From QQUD01 sp039029915 (lineage in GTDB: Bacteria > Chloroflexota > Anaerolineae > Promineifilales > Promineifilaceae): 26,484 nt of DNA. The stretch spans positions 1-26,484 of the forward strand of contig JBCCFD010000051.1 in assembly GCA_039029915.1 (NCBI GenBank). Direction: 5' to 3'. Under the pieces are notes generated by a model that searched no databases, was not told the origin of the DNA, and saw only the letters and a program-made list of their open reading frames with translations. Made by a program: the position numbers and the translations under genes. Below are positions 1 to 7,786 of the stretch, in pieces (position 1 is the stretch's first letter; each line of letters opens with the position of its first letter).

Positions 1-54
1 CGACGTGCTGTTTCAAGGCCTACTAGTTGCCGGCTCCTTTTGATTTTTGCATGA

Positions 55-195
55 CGATTAGTAGACCACAGCATTATCGAAACAACGCGAGGATACGACA
101 TAATCGACGATGAAGAGATTAAAACGGCCGTAATTCAGACGGGCTTACAAACAGACTTGTTTGGGTCAAAAAGACCAAAGCAACCACAACGTTGA
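55..195 (+). pseudogene. ORF remnant at the left edge, unknown product
   Basis: An open stretch of 46 codons has no usable start codon and ends in TGA at 193-195, inside the tRNA-like anticodon loop. The acidic segment IIDDEEIKTAVIQTGLQTD and the basic tail KRPKQPQR look like a real protein C-terminus. It also carries one ACGGCCGT copy read as Thr-Ala-Val, as in true genes here. A TGA at 52-54 separates it from an open stretch in the same frame, so this may be a decayed gene. I do not recognise the family. An integrase or cargo-gene tail reaching into the attachment site would fit the position, but nothing in the residues shows that. Confidence 0.25.
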
Positions 196-233
196 CATCG
201 TAGAGGTCACAAGTTCGAGTCTTGTATCGCCCA
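187..233 (+). tRNA. 3' half of tRNA-Val(GAC), fragment; probable attachment-site copy
   Basis: The stretch folds as the 3' part of a tRNA. It has an anticodon arm with loop TTGACAT (anticodon GAC, valine) and 4 of 5 stem pairs, then a five-base variable region AGGTC. A perfect T-arm follows (ACAAG, loop TTCGAGT, CTTGT), then the acceptor strand ATCGCCC and discriminator A. The matching 5' acceptor strand (GGGCGAT) and D-arm are absent upstream, so this is not a working tRNA gene. The original terminator follows at 241-262. A 3' tRNA half without its 5' half is what site-specific integration into a tRNA gene leaves at the far end of the element. The element would lie to the left of the window. 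Confidence 0.65.
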
Positions 234-240
234 TAAAAAA

Positions 241-262
241 AAGAGTGCTGGCGCACTCTTTT
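241..262. terminator. Bidirectional intrinsic terminator
   Basis: AAGAGTGC and GCACTCTT form an 8-bp perfect stem around TGGC, with A-tract and T-tract flanks on both sides. It can end transcription of the tRNA-like unit on the plus strand and of the SirB1-like gene on the minus strand, whose stop codon is only 7 bp away. Confidence 0.85.
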
Positions 263-268
263 TTGCTT

Positions 269-1093
269 TTAATTCAGCTTCACCCAATCGTCTAGCTTTT
301 GAGCAATGCCGTTTTTAATAAATGGTAAGTCTGTTGCTTTTGGATCTTTCTGAGCGTATCGATTGAGATATTCAACCGCCTGATTCATTTTCCCACGCTG
401 ATAGTTGAGCACGCCTAGGTCACGAATGATGGTTGCGTCGTCTGGATTGAGCACGTGCAGGCACTCAACCGTGCTGATGGCTTCAGGCCAGCGCTCCGTT
501 TGTACGTAGGCAGCACGCAGGTTGGTTAGCATCCGAACCAAAATTTGCTTTTCTGACACAGGGTCAAGCCAGTCTGGTTGAAACGCCCCGGTAAATCCGG
601 TGGTTCGCTCTACAAGCCGAGCGCAATCTTCAAGAGATAACCGTCCACCCCCATTAAATGGGTCAAAAAACAGGCGCTGATTGCCATTGGGTACCATCAC
701 AATAAAGTGCCCCGGCAGGCCTACCCCATACGCTTTCATATTCAAGCGGTGAGCCACAATAATGCACAGGGTGGATAGTGATATAGGGATTCCCAACCGA
801 CGATCTAAAAGGTCATTCACAAAACTGTTGCGAACATCATAATATTGCTCCACATTTCCTTTAAACCGCTGGTTTTGAAAGAGGAACTCCATCAACAGCT
901 CTGCCTTTACATTCAGTGAATAATCGGGGGAAATTTGCTTGTTGATCTCGGCGGCAAGCAGGTCGATTTTCTGATGATATAATGAGACATCCAGATGGGG
1001 GTAGGCAATGGTTCGAGCCATTTGCAGCGTTGCCCGTGCCAAATCAATTTTTTTAACCTGTATTTCGTCTTTGAATTCCCAATTCTCCATCAT
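269..1093 (-). CDS. SirB1 family protein (transglutaminase-like fold with TPR tail)
   Basis: The central part contains NSFVNDLLDRRLGIPISLST and, after a short gap, GVGLPGHFIV and FFDPFNGG, the typical core of the SirB1/Transglut_core2 family. The C-terminal third (about residues 170-260) reads as TPR-like helices, with WPEAISTVECLHVLNPDDAT followed by RDLGVLNYQRGKMNQAVEYL. The exact biochemical role of the family is not settled, and it lacks an obvious transglutaminase catalytic triad. An open frame extends to a TTG at 1144, but the paired ATGs at 1093 and 1090 (MMENWEFKDE) are better starts; neither has a strong ribosome binding site. The gene contains no ACGGCCGT copy. It is divergent from the ABC exporter operon, with promoters for both expected in the 276-bp gap. 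Confidence 0.85.
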   Translation of the reverse strand: MMENWEFKDEIQVKKIDLARATLQMARTIAYPHLDVSLYHQKIDLLAAEINKQISPDYSLNVKAELLMEFLFQNQRFKGNVEQYYDVRNSFVNDLLDRRLGIPISLSTLCIIVAHRLNMKAYGVGLPGHFIVMVPNGNQRLFFDPFNGGGRLSLEDCARLVERTTGFTGAFQPDWLDPVSEKQILVRMLTNLRAAYVQTERWPEAISTVECLHVLNPDDATIIRDLGVLNYQRGKMNQAVEYLNRYAQKDPKATDLPFIKNGIAQKLDDWVKLN

Positions 1094-1186
1094 CTCAAAC
1101 GTAATTTTAGCTAATCTAAAAAAAATCACAATTTTGGGTGACAAACGCCAAAATTGTCGTAATCAATTCTTTATATCGACATTATT

Positions 1187-1215
1187 TTGACAAATCACTT
1201 TTCTTGCGATAGACT
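1187..1215 (+). promoter_or_regulatory. Sigma-70-type promoter of the ABC exporter operon
   Basis: A perfect -35 box TTGACA (1187-1192) is followed after exactly 17 bp by TAGACT (1210-1215), a good -10 box. Transcription would start near 1222, leaving a leader of about 150 nt before the first gene. Confidence 0.6.
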
Positions 1216-1369
1216 GGCGGTTCGTGTCACGGTAAATCGTAAGTTGTAAATCACACCACGCGTCTTGAATGAATCAAGCGCTCACCACGTGATTTACTCG
1301 GCAAAAGCAAACGTCCAACCGCTTTTCTTTGATTCAATTTTCGCTTTTGCACCAAAAACAGGAGGTTTT

Positions 1370-3115
1370 ATGGAATTACCTTTAAAAAGGTACTGGGATC
1401 TGATGTTCCAATACTTGTCTCCATTAAGAGGCAAGGTTGCTCTATTGGGACTGTTCATTTTTACAAATATGGGATTAACGCTCGTGAATCCCCAGCTTGT
1501 GCGACGCTTTATTGACACGGCCGTTTCTTCACCCGACCTCACCCCCCTTGTGAATACGGCCGTTTTGTTTCTCATCACCTCACTCATCCTTCAAGCCATT
1601 GGCGTCGCCGCCAAATATTACAGCGAAGACATCGGCTGGCGTTCAACCAACCAGCTCAGATCTGATTTAGCCCGTCACTGCATCAAACTCGATATGAGCT
1701 TTCATAACGAGCACACCCCTGGTGAAATGATTGAGCGCATCGATGGGGATGTGGCCAATATCGCCATTTTCTTCTCAGACTTCGTCTTGCGAATCGTTGG
1801 CAATCTGCTGGTTATTTTAGGCGTTTTGATCACGTTACTATGGGTCGATTGGCGACTTTCAGCAGGGTTTTTGCTATTTGCAATTGTCGCTATTTTTATT
1901 TTAAGCAAGCTGAGAGATGTGGCCGTTCCCCATTGGAAAGCCGCCCGAGAAGCCAATGCAGACCTGTTTGGGTTTATTGAAGAACAGCTAGCCGGTACAG
2001 AAGACAGTCGGGCCAACGGGGCCGTCCCCTACGTGTTGCGTCGCCTTTTCTCGCTGCATCGGGTGCGAATTGATAAAGAGGTTTCGGCCGCTAGCGTCAG
2101 TATTCAGCTCATCTTAACTTGGATTGCGCTGCTCGGCGTGGGGTTAATTTTAGCGATGTGGGCCAGCTATTCACTTTTTCAAGCGGGGTTAATCACCATC
2201 GGAACGGCGTATCTCATCATTAATTACACGAACATTATTTTTCAGCCTTTGCGCCAAATTGCAGACCAAATTCAACAGCTGCAAAAAGCGGCAGCCGGCA
2301 TCGAGCGGGTCGAAACGCTCGTCCGTCAATCTAGCCAAATTGTCAATGAAGAAACGGCCGTTTTCCCACAGGGTCCTCTCCGCGTTGAGTTTGACAATGT
2401 GACCTTTGCCTATCACGAAAAAGAGCCAATTCTCCAAAACGTCAGCTTTAATTTAGCGCCCGGCCAAACCTTAGGCTTATTGGGTCGTACAGGCAGTGGT
2501 AAAACAACCATTACTCGGCTTCTTTTTCGGCTTTACGAAGCCCAAACGGGTCAAATACGGCTTGCCGACCAGCAAATCGCTGATTTTGACCTTGCCAAAC
2601 TGCGCCAAAACATTGGTCTCGTCACCCAAGACGTCCAGCTGTTTCGCGCTTCGGTGCGGGACAATCTTACCTTTTTCGATGATTCTGTTGCCGACGAAAA
2701 AATCCTAGCGGTCATTCAAGACCTAGGTTTATCAAACTGGTTTGCTAGTTTACCGTCCGGTTTAGACACCTTACTTAAATCAGAAGGAAGCAGCTTATCA
2801 GCAGGTGAAGCCCAGCTTTTAGCCCTGACCCGCGTTTTCCTCAAAGACCCGGGGCTCATTATCTTGGATGAAGCCTCTTCAAGATTAGACCCCGCAACCG
2901 AACAGCTGATTGAACGCGCCATTGATCGGCTGCTTGAAAATCGAACGGGCATCATTGTGGCCCATCGCTTAGGAACGGTGGCTCGCGCTGACCAAATTTT
3001 GATTTTGGACAACGGCCGTATCGTCGAAAACGACAGCTACCAAACATTAGCCTCTGACCCCACCAGCCAGTTTTATGAGTTACTGCACACCAGCATGGAT
3101 GTGGCACTGGCTTGA
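1370..3115 (+). CDS. ABC exporter half-transporter, catalytic-site subunit
   Basis: This is an exporter-type half-transporter of 581 residues: an N-terminal six-helix membrane domain (about 10-310) followed by an ATPase domain (about 335-570). ATPase motifs are Walker A GRTGSGKTT (372-380), Q-loop VTQD, an unusual signature LSAGE (476-480) instead of LSGGQ, Walker B LIILDEASS with catalytic Glu501, and switch His532. The open frame reaches back to 1265, but the strong AGGAGG at 1360-1365 and homology to family N-termini point to ATG 1370. It shares an operon with the next half-transporter, 118 bp downstream. With the intact Glu here and the good signature in the partner, this subunit supplies Walker A and B of the single active ATP site of a heterodimer. 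The substrate cannot be told from sequence. Confidence 0.93.
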   Translation: MELPLKRYWDLMFQYLSPLRGKVALLGLFIFTNMGLTLVNPQLVRRFIDTAVSSPDLTPLVNTAVLFLITSLILQAIGVAAKYYSEDIGWRSTNQLRSDLARHCIKLDMSFHNEHTPGEMIERIDGDVANIAIFFSDFVLRIVGNLLVILGVLITLLWVDWRLSAGFLLFAIVAIFILSKLRDVAVPHWKAAREANADLFGFIEEQLAGTEDSRANGAVPYVLRRLFSLHRVRIDKEVSAASVSIQLILTWIALLGVGLILAMWASYSLFQAGLITIGTAYLIINYTNIIFQPLRQIADQIQQLQKAAAGIERVETLVRQSSQIVNEETAVFPQGPLRVEFDNVTFAYHEKEPILQNVSFNLAPGQTLGLLGRTGSGKTTITRLLFRLYEAQTGQIRLADQQIADFDLAKLRQNIGLVTQDVQLFRASVRDNLTFFDDSVADEKILAVIQDLGLSNWFASLPSGLDTLLKSEGSSLSAGEAQLLALTRVFLKDPGLIILDEASSRLDPATEQLIERAIDRLLENRTGIIVAHRLGTVARADQILILDNGRIVENDSYQTLASDPTSQFYELLHTSMDVALA

Positions 3116-3118
3116 TTG

Positions 3119-3139
3119 GGTTATTGGTTATTGGTTATT
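3119..3139. repeat. Short tandem repeat (GGTTATT)x3
   Basis: Three exact head-to-tail copies of GGTTATT lie just after the stop of the first ABC gene, in the 118-bp gap before the second. Confidence 0.8.
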
Positions 3140-3233
3140 TGGGTGGTGACGTTTTGGGAAGGCTCATACTTTTAAAGTTAAAGCAGGATCATTCAATCAC
3201 TTTGCAACTTTACTACTTTCATACAGGAGGATT

Positions 3234-5081
3234 ATGACGACAGTAAACATGGAAAATCCCTATCCCACTTGGAAACACGTCTGGCGGTTGATACAGTTTC
3301 GGCCATGGCAGTATATTTTTAATTTATTCGCCTTGATGGTTGTTTTATTAAGCCGACTGGGGCTTGGTTTGATCTTGCGTCACTTTTTTAACTTACTGAG
3401 CGCCAATAGTCAGGTTTATTTACCGCTCTGGGCCCTTATTGCTATCATGGCCGGCATCACGCTAGGCCGCATGGGAGGGCGGCGCGGCATGATTAAGATG
3501 AATCGGCCGTTTATGCTTCACTCTCACGCCTTGCTCCACAAAAATATGATGGGCCGAATTTTGGAAAGGCCCGGCGCCAAATCTCTGCCTGAATCACCCG
3601 GGGAGGCGATTAGTCGGTTTCGCGGTGATGTGTGGGAACTACCGTTATTTGGACTTTGGATTAATGATCTGACTGCCAACACGGCATTTTTCCTCGGCGC
3701 CCTCTGGATTATGAGCGGTATCAATCCGCGCATCACCTTTTTTGCCATCTTGCCGATGTTCTTGATCATTTTGGCCGCCAATGCCGCGACCGGCCGCATT
3801 CAGGCTTATCGTCAGGAGGCCCGACGGCGCAGCGGAGCCGTCACGGGATTTATTGCCGAAACCTTTGGGGCTGTGCAGGCGATTAAGGTGGCCAGTTCTG
3901 AAGATCGGGTGATAGATTTTTTTGAAACCCTGAATGAAAAACGGCGCCAAGCATCGCTCAACGATCGCTTGTTTAATGAGCTACTCAACTCGATTTTTGC
4001 CAATTCGGGCAACATTGGCACGGCCGTTATTCTTCTTCTCGCTGCCCAATCCCTGCAGACTGGCACGTTTACAGTTGGTGATTTTGCCCTGTTTGCCAGC
4101 TATTTAGGACAGGTCACCAGCTTTGGCTCGTTCTTGGGCTTCGTACTAGCTCGCTACAAGCAAGGCGGTGTCGCCCAAGAGCGGATGGAAAGACTCTTGC
4201 AGGGTGCGCCCTCGGAAAACCTTACGGAAAATGGAGATATTCATATCAAAACGCCACTGCCCTCGATTCCACTTGTCAAGCGAGAGCCAGCCGATGTTTT
4301 AGATCGGCTAGAACTCTCCAATTTATCCTATATTCATCCAGAATCGGGTCGTGGCATCGAAAATGTTAACCTAACCGTGCAGAAAGGTCAGTTTGTGGTC
4401 ATCACGGGACGAATCGGCGCGGGAAAAACAACGCTGCTTCGCGCCCTTTTAGGGCTCCTCCCGATTGATGAAGGTGAGGTCCAGTGGAACGGCAGTGTTG
4501 TGCAAAATCCAGCCGACTTCTTTATTCCACCTCGCTCAGCATACACGCCGCAGGTGCCTCGACTCTTTAGCGATACCCTGCAGGAAAATCTGCTGCTTGG
4601 ATTTAATGAAACCGAAGCTGATATTCCGTTAGCCATTCGAGCTGCTGTGATGGAACCGGATGTGGCTGAGCTAGAAGCTGGGCTAGACACACTCGTTGGA
4701 CCAAAAGGGGTTAAGCTTTCTGGTGGGCAAATTCAGCGTTCGGCCACGGCTCGGATGTTTATTCGCAACGCCGAGCTCAATGTGTTTGATGATCTCTCTA
4801 GCGCCCTCGATGTGAAAACGGAGAAGCTGCTCTGGGAGCGGATGTTTGGGGATTGGGGATCAGAGATTGGAGATCAGGGAGCGGTTAAAAGAAACCAGCA
4901 CACGACGCCTAAGTCTCATTCACCCACCTGCTTGGTTGTCTCTCACCGTCAGGTTGCTTTACGGCGAGCAGATCATATTGTGGTTTTGAAAAACGGCCGT
5001 GTGTCGGCAGAAGGGACGTTGCAACATCTTCTTGCAACGTCTGATGAGATGATAGCACTCTGGGAGGGTAATTTCGAATAG
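3234..5081 (+). CDS. ABC exporter half-transporter, degenerate-site subunit
   Basis: This is the second half-transporter of the pair, 615 residues, with an N-terminal membrane domain (about 20-320) and a C-terminal ATPase. Motifs are Walker A GRIGAGKTT (392-400), Q-loop TPQV, canonical signature LSGGQ (495-499), Walker B VFDDLSS with Asp520 in place of the catalytic Glu, and switch His571. AGGAGG at 3225-3230 sets the ATG at 3234. The Glu-to-Asp change here and the weak LSAGE signature in the partner fall in the same composite ATP site. That is the asymmetry known for heterodimeric exporters such as TM287/288 and BmrCD. The spacing from Walker B to the switch His is 51 residues against 31 in the partner. 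The extra 20 include a segment encoded by a 14-bp tandem repeat. Confidence 0.93.
   Translation: MTTVNMENPYPTWKHVWRLIQFRPWQYIFNLFALMVVLLSRLGLGLILRHFFNLLSANSQVYLPLWALIAIMAGITLGRMGGRRGMIKMNRPFMLHSHALLHKNMMGRILERPGAKSLPESPGEAISRFRGDVWELPLFGLWINDLTANTAFFLGALWIMSGINPRITFFAILPMFLIILAANAATGRIQAYRQEARRRSGAVTGFIAETFGAVQAIKVASSEDRVIDFFETLNEKRRQASLNDRLFNELLNSIFANSGNIGTAVILLLAAQSLQTGTFTVGDFALFASYLGQVTSFGSFLGFVLARYKQGGVAQERMERLLQGAPSENLTENGDIHIKTPLPSIPLVKREPADVLDRLELSNLSYIHPESGRGIENVNLTVQKGQFVVITGRIGAGKTTLLRALLGLLPIDEGEVQWNGSVVQNPADFFIPPRSAYTPQVPRLFSDTLQENLLLGFNETEADIPLAIRAAVMEPDVAELEAGLDTLVGPKGVKLSGGQIQRSATARMFIRNAELNVFDDLSSALDVKTEKLLWERMFGDWGSEIGDQGAVKRNQHTTPKSHSPTCLVVSHRQVALRRADHIVVLKNGRVSAEGTLQHLLATSDEMIALWEGNFE
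4851..4878. repeat. In-frame 14-bp tandem repeat inside the ABC ATPase domain
   Basis: GATTGGGGATCAGA is followed directly by GATTGGAGATCAGG, two 14-bp copies with two mismatches. They encode part of a linker between Walker B and the switch His that the partner transporter lacks. Confidence 0.75.
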
Positions 5082-5082
5082 G

Positions 5083-5131
5083 AAGGTTGAGATCAATTCG
5101 GTTAGTTCTAGGTCAACCTTGGCGAATTGAT
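5083..5131 (+). other. Two interleaved inverted repeats after the ABC operon
   Basis: AAGGTTGA (5083-5090) pairs with TCAACCTT (5113-5120), and ATCAATTCG (5092-5100) pairs with CGAATTGAT (5123-5131), all perfectly. The order A-B-A'-B' cannot form two nested hairpins. It gives either two alternative stems or an H-type pseudoknot. It begins right at the stop codon of the second ABC gene, so it could be a 3'-end or switching structure, or the end of an interspersed repeat. Confidence 0.5.
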
Positions 5132-5150
5132 TGAATAAAGCAACTCATTG

Positions 5151-5190
5151 TGGCAGGTCTTCAGTGACAGTAACGTTCGGAGACCTGCCA
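5151..5190. repeat. REP-like palindromic element
   Basis: TGGCAGGTCT and AGACCTGCCA form a perfect 10-bp inverted repeat around a 20-nt loop, followed by TAAATTTTT. It has the size and form of an interspersed REP-type hairpin. A transcription terminator is the other reading. The 5082-5303 gap holds no supportable gene. Confidence 0.5.
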
Positions 5191-5303
5191 TAAATTTTTC
5201 ACCTTCTTCTCAAAAAGGTTTGTCAACTCAGGCAGCTCTGTTAGTTCATAAATTGCAAGGCAAAAGTTGCATTAGTAGTTTAGTATTCAATTTTCTATCG
5301 AAA

Positions 5304-5933
5304 TTAAGGGGCTTTCTCAATTTTAGAGAGGTCTGGCAGCTGATACGATTTGGCCCTTATCCCCCCAAGAATAAAGCCAATCACTGAAAAAGAAACGACT
5401 ATTGTAAAATTCCGCAATAAACTAATCAACGGTCCCTCAATATTCCACATCCATAACTCTCCATTTGACAATAATACGATGCGGTAAAAGCTTGAAGATA
5501 AACTAATCGTTGAAAAGCAACGAACTTCTCGAATCACTTGCCCAGGTGGAGGACGCATAATGCGACGATAAGGAAAATCAGGATCACAAAAATTGCTCAT
5601 AAGATCATTTGATTCAAACGGTTGCCAATCAACAGGCCCAACCCGAAAAGAAGTGAATATTTGGATAATCCGCCAGTCTGACACTACATCCTTCTCCGTG
5701 TCATAAGGGTAAGCAGAATATACGTATTGACGACCATCCTGAGCGGTCGAAATGATTCGCGAGGGCATTGAATCCACTTCTCCTAAGTATAAATCAACTG
5801 CTATTGCATTTTGAGGCAAAGGAACAGGTTCCCACCTCTGAAATAAACCAGACACAGCCAAATAACCTATCACAATTCCAACAATAACACTGCCCCCAAA
5901 CCATTTGATAAATGCATAAATTCGGTTTTTCAT
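5304..5933 (-). CDS. Two-TM membrane protein of unknown function
   Basis: I do not recognise this 209-residue protein. It has a membrane helix near the N-terminus (about 13-31, FGGSVIVGIVIGYLAVSGLF) and a second near the C-terminus (about 170-192). Between them lies a domain of roughly 130 residues with two cysteines (in NFCDPDF and VRCFSTIS) that would face outside if both helices span. ATG 5933 follows the stop of the upstream transporter gene by five bases, and the sequence TAGGTAAA serves as both stop and weak ribosome binding site. The two genes are therefore almost certainly one transcript. The gene has no ACGGCCGT copy, unlike its neighbours. Confidence 0.75.
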   Translation of the reverse strand: MKNRIYAFIKWFGGSVIVGIVIGYLAVSGLFQRWEPVPLPQNAIAVDLYLGEVDSMPSRIISTAQDGRQYVYSAYPYDTEKDVVSDWRIIQIFTSFRVGPVDWQPFESNDLMSNFCDPDFPYRRIMRPPPGQVIREVRCFSTISLSSSFYRIVLLSNGELWMWNIEGPLISLLRNFTIVVSFSVIGFILGGIRAKSYQLPDLSKIEKAP

Positions 5934-5938
5934 TTTAC

Positions 5939-7579
5939 CTAAAATCGACTGAGAATAATCAAAAGGATCTGGGCATAAGCGACTTTGAGGATGATGTTAA
6001 GCGGCAGGGCTGATGAAAATCCAATTTGAGGAAGCGCCGTTTGAGCCTTTTCAGACACGTAGCCCAATACGGCTGGCTGTGAGGAAAGCATCCCCACAAG
6101 CAGGCTAAAGGGAATTTTAAACAGCTTATAGCCAATAAAAAGGCTCATCAACATATCGAAGAACACAATGACAACGGCCGTTCCAAGCACCGTCAGCGCC
6201 TCACTTCCCTGAAAACTTTCCGCTAATGTCCCCCCTGAGCCTAAGCCAATGCCCGCAAGCAGTAAAATCAGCCCAACTTGCTGTAATGTTTGGTTGGCGC
6301 TGTAGGGTAATGTCCACACAATTGGCCCGGTGCGACGCAAAGAACCCAAAATGAGCGCCACGACGAGCGGGCCACCAGCAAACCCCAACCGAAACGCAAA
6401 GCCGCTGGTTGGCAATGAAAAAGTTATCGTCCCGAGCAACAGCCCAATCGCAATTCCCAAGCCAAAGGGAAGCAAATTCACTTGACTGACAGCGACATAA
6501 GAATCGCCAAACAGGTCAACAAGACGCGGCATTTCGTCACGGGGCGCTAGCACCCGCACCCGATCCCCCAGTTCCAAAATCGTTTCTTGGTTAGCAACGA
6601 CATCAATGTCACCACGACGAACACGCGTCACCAATGCACCATGTTTTTCTTTCAGGTCTAGCGCGGCGAGAGGTTGTCCAACAGAATTTGGATTAGAAAC
6701 AAACAAGCGTCTTTTAACATAGACTGATGTGTCAATCAAGAATTGCTCAGCAGCATTTTCACCCATATCTGCCACAGCTTGATCTGCTTTTTCTTGTTCA
6801 CCCACAATAATAATGACATCACCTAAGCTGAGCTGGGTGTCACCCGTGCTTAAAACGGCCGTTTCCCCTTGATACAATCGCCCAAACACCACATCCCAGC
6901 GATGTACACGCTGTAATTCACGAAGCGAGCGGTTGGTCATCTCTTTGTTGGTTACCAGAATAGCTCGATTGACAATCTCATGCCCAACAGGATAAACATC
7001 CCGCAAGGCGTACGCCTCGGCCTGATAATCAATCCGCCAAAACCGCTCCATCATTGAAATAGGAATCAGACGGCACAGCACGCCAGCCGGATACGCTAAT
7101 GAGTAGCCAACGACAACGGCCGTTAACGACTGATCCAATTCAGCTAGCGGGTACGAGGCGGTAATCAGGTCAATCAGCGCGGCTAAAGCGGCCGTGTTTG
7201 TCTCGGCACCCGAATAAATACCCGCCGCCTGCTCATCAGAAAGACCCAAAAGCAACGCCGCCCCGATGATAAGCACCATGGGTAACGTTAACGAGAATAA
7301 AATAAACTCAAGCTGTCGATTGCGGTTATTTTGCAAAGAGCGGAAAAAGTTGGCCCCGTTACTCAACCCAATTGCATAGAGAAAAATGATTAGCCCAAGC
7401 TGAGAGATGAACGCTGGCACAACTAGCTCGGTGGCCAATGCACCCACAAAGAGGCCCGCAAATAAAACGGCCGAAACACCTAGCTGTATCCCCCAAATGC
7501 GAATTCGGCCGAAACCTATTCCGATTGTCATCACAACAAAAAGGGCCAGCAATCCATTTTGGTTTAATAATTCGATCAT
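5939..7579 (-). CDS. AspT/YidE/YbjL-family putative transporter with RCK_C domains
   Basis: The 546-residue protein has the family's two-fold layout. An N-terminal membrane half starts MIELLNQNGLLALFVVMTIG and contains GAETNTAALAALID, matching the GA-TNT-A motif. Two cytoplasmic RCK_C (TrkA-C) domains occupy about 190-345, with VFGRLYQGETAVLSTGD and GDVIIIVGEQE, then RVRRGDIDVVANQETILELG. A second membrane half reads LPFGLGIAIGLLLGTITFSL to the end. Relatives include aspartate:alanine exchangers and uncharacterised carriers, so the substrate is open. The frame extends to an ATG at 7651, but the family N-terminus begins at the ATG at 7579; neither has a clear ribosome binding site. A 21-bp inverted repeat lies between the two starts. 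Confidence 0.88.
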   Translation of the reverse strand: MIELLNQNGLLALFVVMTIGIGFGRIRIWGIQLGVSAVLFAGLFVGALATELVVPAFISQLGLIIFLYAIGLSNGANFFRSLQNNRNRQLEFILFSLTLPMVLIIGAALLLGLSDEQAAGIYSGAETNTAALAALIDLITASYPLAELDQSLTAVVVGYSLAYPAGVLCRLIPISMMERFWRIDYQAEAYALRDVYPVGHEIVNRAILVTNKEMTNRSLRELQRVHRWDVVFGRLYQGETAVLSTGDTQLSLGDVIIIVGEQEKADQAVADMGENAAEQFLIDTSVYVKRRLFVSNPNSVGQPLAALDLKEKHGALVTRVRRGDIDVVANQETILELGDRVRVLAPRDEMPRLVDLFGDSYVAVSQVNLLPFGLGIAIGLLLGTITFSLPTSGFAFRLGFAGGPLVVALILGSLRRTGPIVWTLPYSANQTLQQVGLILLLAGIGLGSGGTLAESFQGSEALTVLGTAVVIVFFDMLMSLFIGYKLFKIPFSLLVGMLSSQPAVLGYVSEKAQTALPQIGFSSALPLNIILKVAYAQILLIILSRF

Positions 7580-7618
7580 ACGCTTACTTTGACAGCAGGC
7601 GAAGTCAGAACCTGCTTC

Positions 7619-7639
7619 GTTAAAACAACTAATTTTAAC
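7619..7639. promoter_or_regulatory. Inverted repeat upstream of the AspT-like gene
   Basis: GTTAAAA and TTTTAAC form a perfect 7-bp inverted repeat with a 7-nt spacer, 40 bp upstream of the preferred start. It could be an operator or a leader hairpin. It would be coding if the upstream ATG at 7651 were the true start. Confidence 0.25.
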
Positions 7640-7786
7640 ACAGGCGAACATATTATCGCTTCGTACAATTTGCTAGGAAAAAGGCACTAATTTGATCAAG
7701 ATAACTAGGTGCAGGCATTAGCTCTTAGGGGTGCAACAGAAAGAGCAATGACGATTACGCCACACGATGATGGCAACTGTTATGAT

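Noticed and set aside
161..233. A complete functional tRNA
   Set aside because: The 5' acceptor strand and D-arm expected for GGGCGAT...ATCGCCC are missing; only the 3' half is recognisable.
1008..1190. A 60-codon plus-strand frame opposite the SirB1-like gene start
   Set aside because: It is antisense to a conserved gene, has no ribosome binding site, and its composition mirrors the opposite strand.
1265..1369. N-terminal extension of the first ABC subunit to 1265
   Set aside because: AGGAGG lies directly before ATG 1370 and the extension has no transporter-like sequence.
5148..5387. A 79-codon plus-strand open frame after the ABC operon
   Set aside because: It runs through the palindromic repeat and the antisense of the two-TM gene, and has no ribosome binding site or domain.
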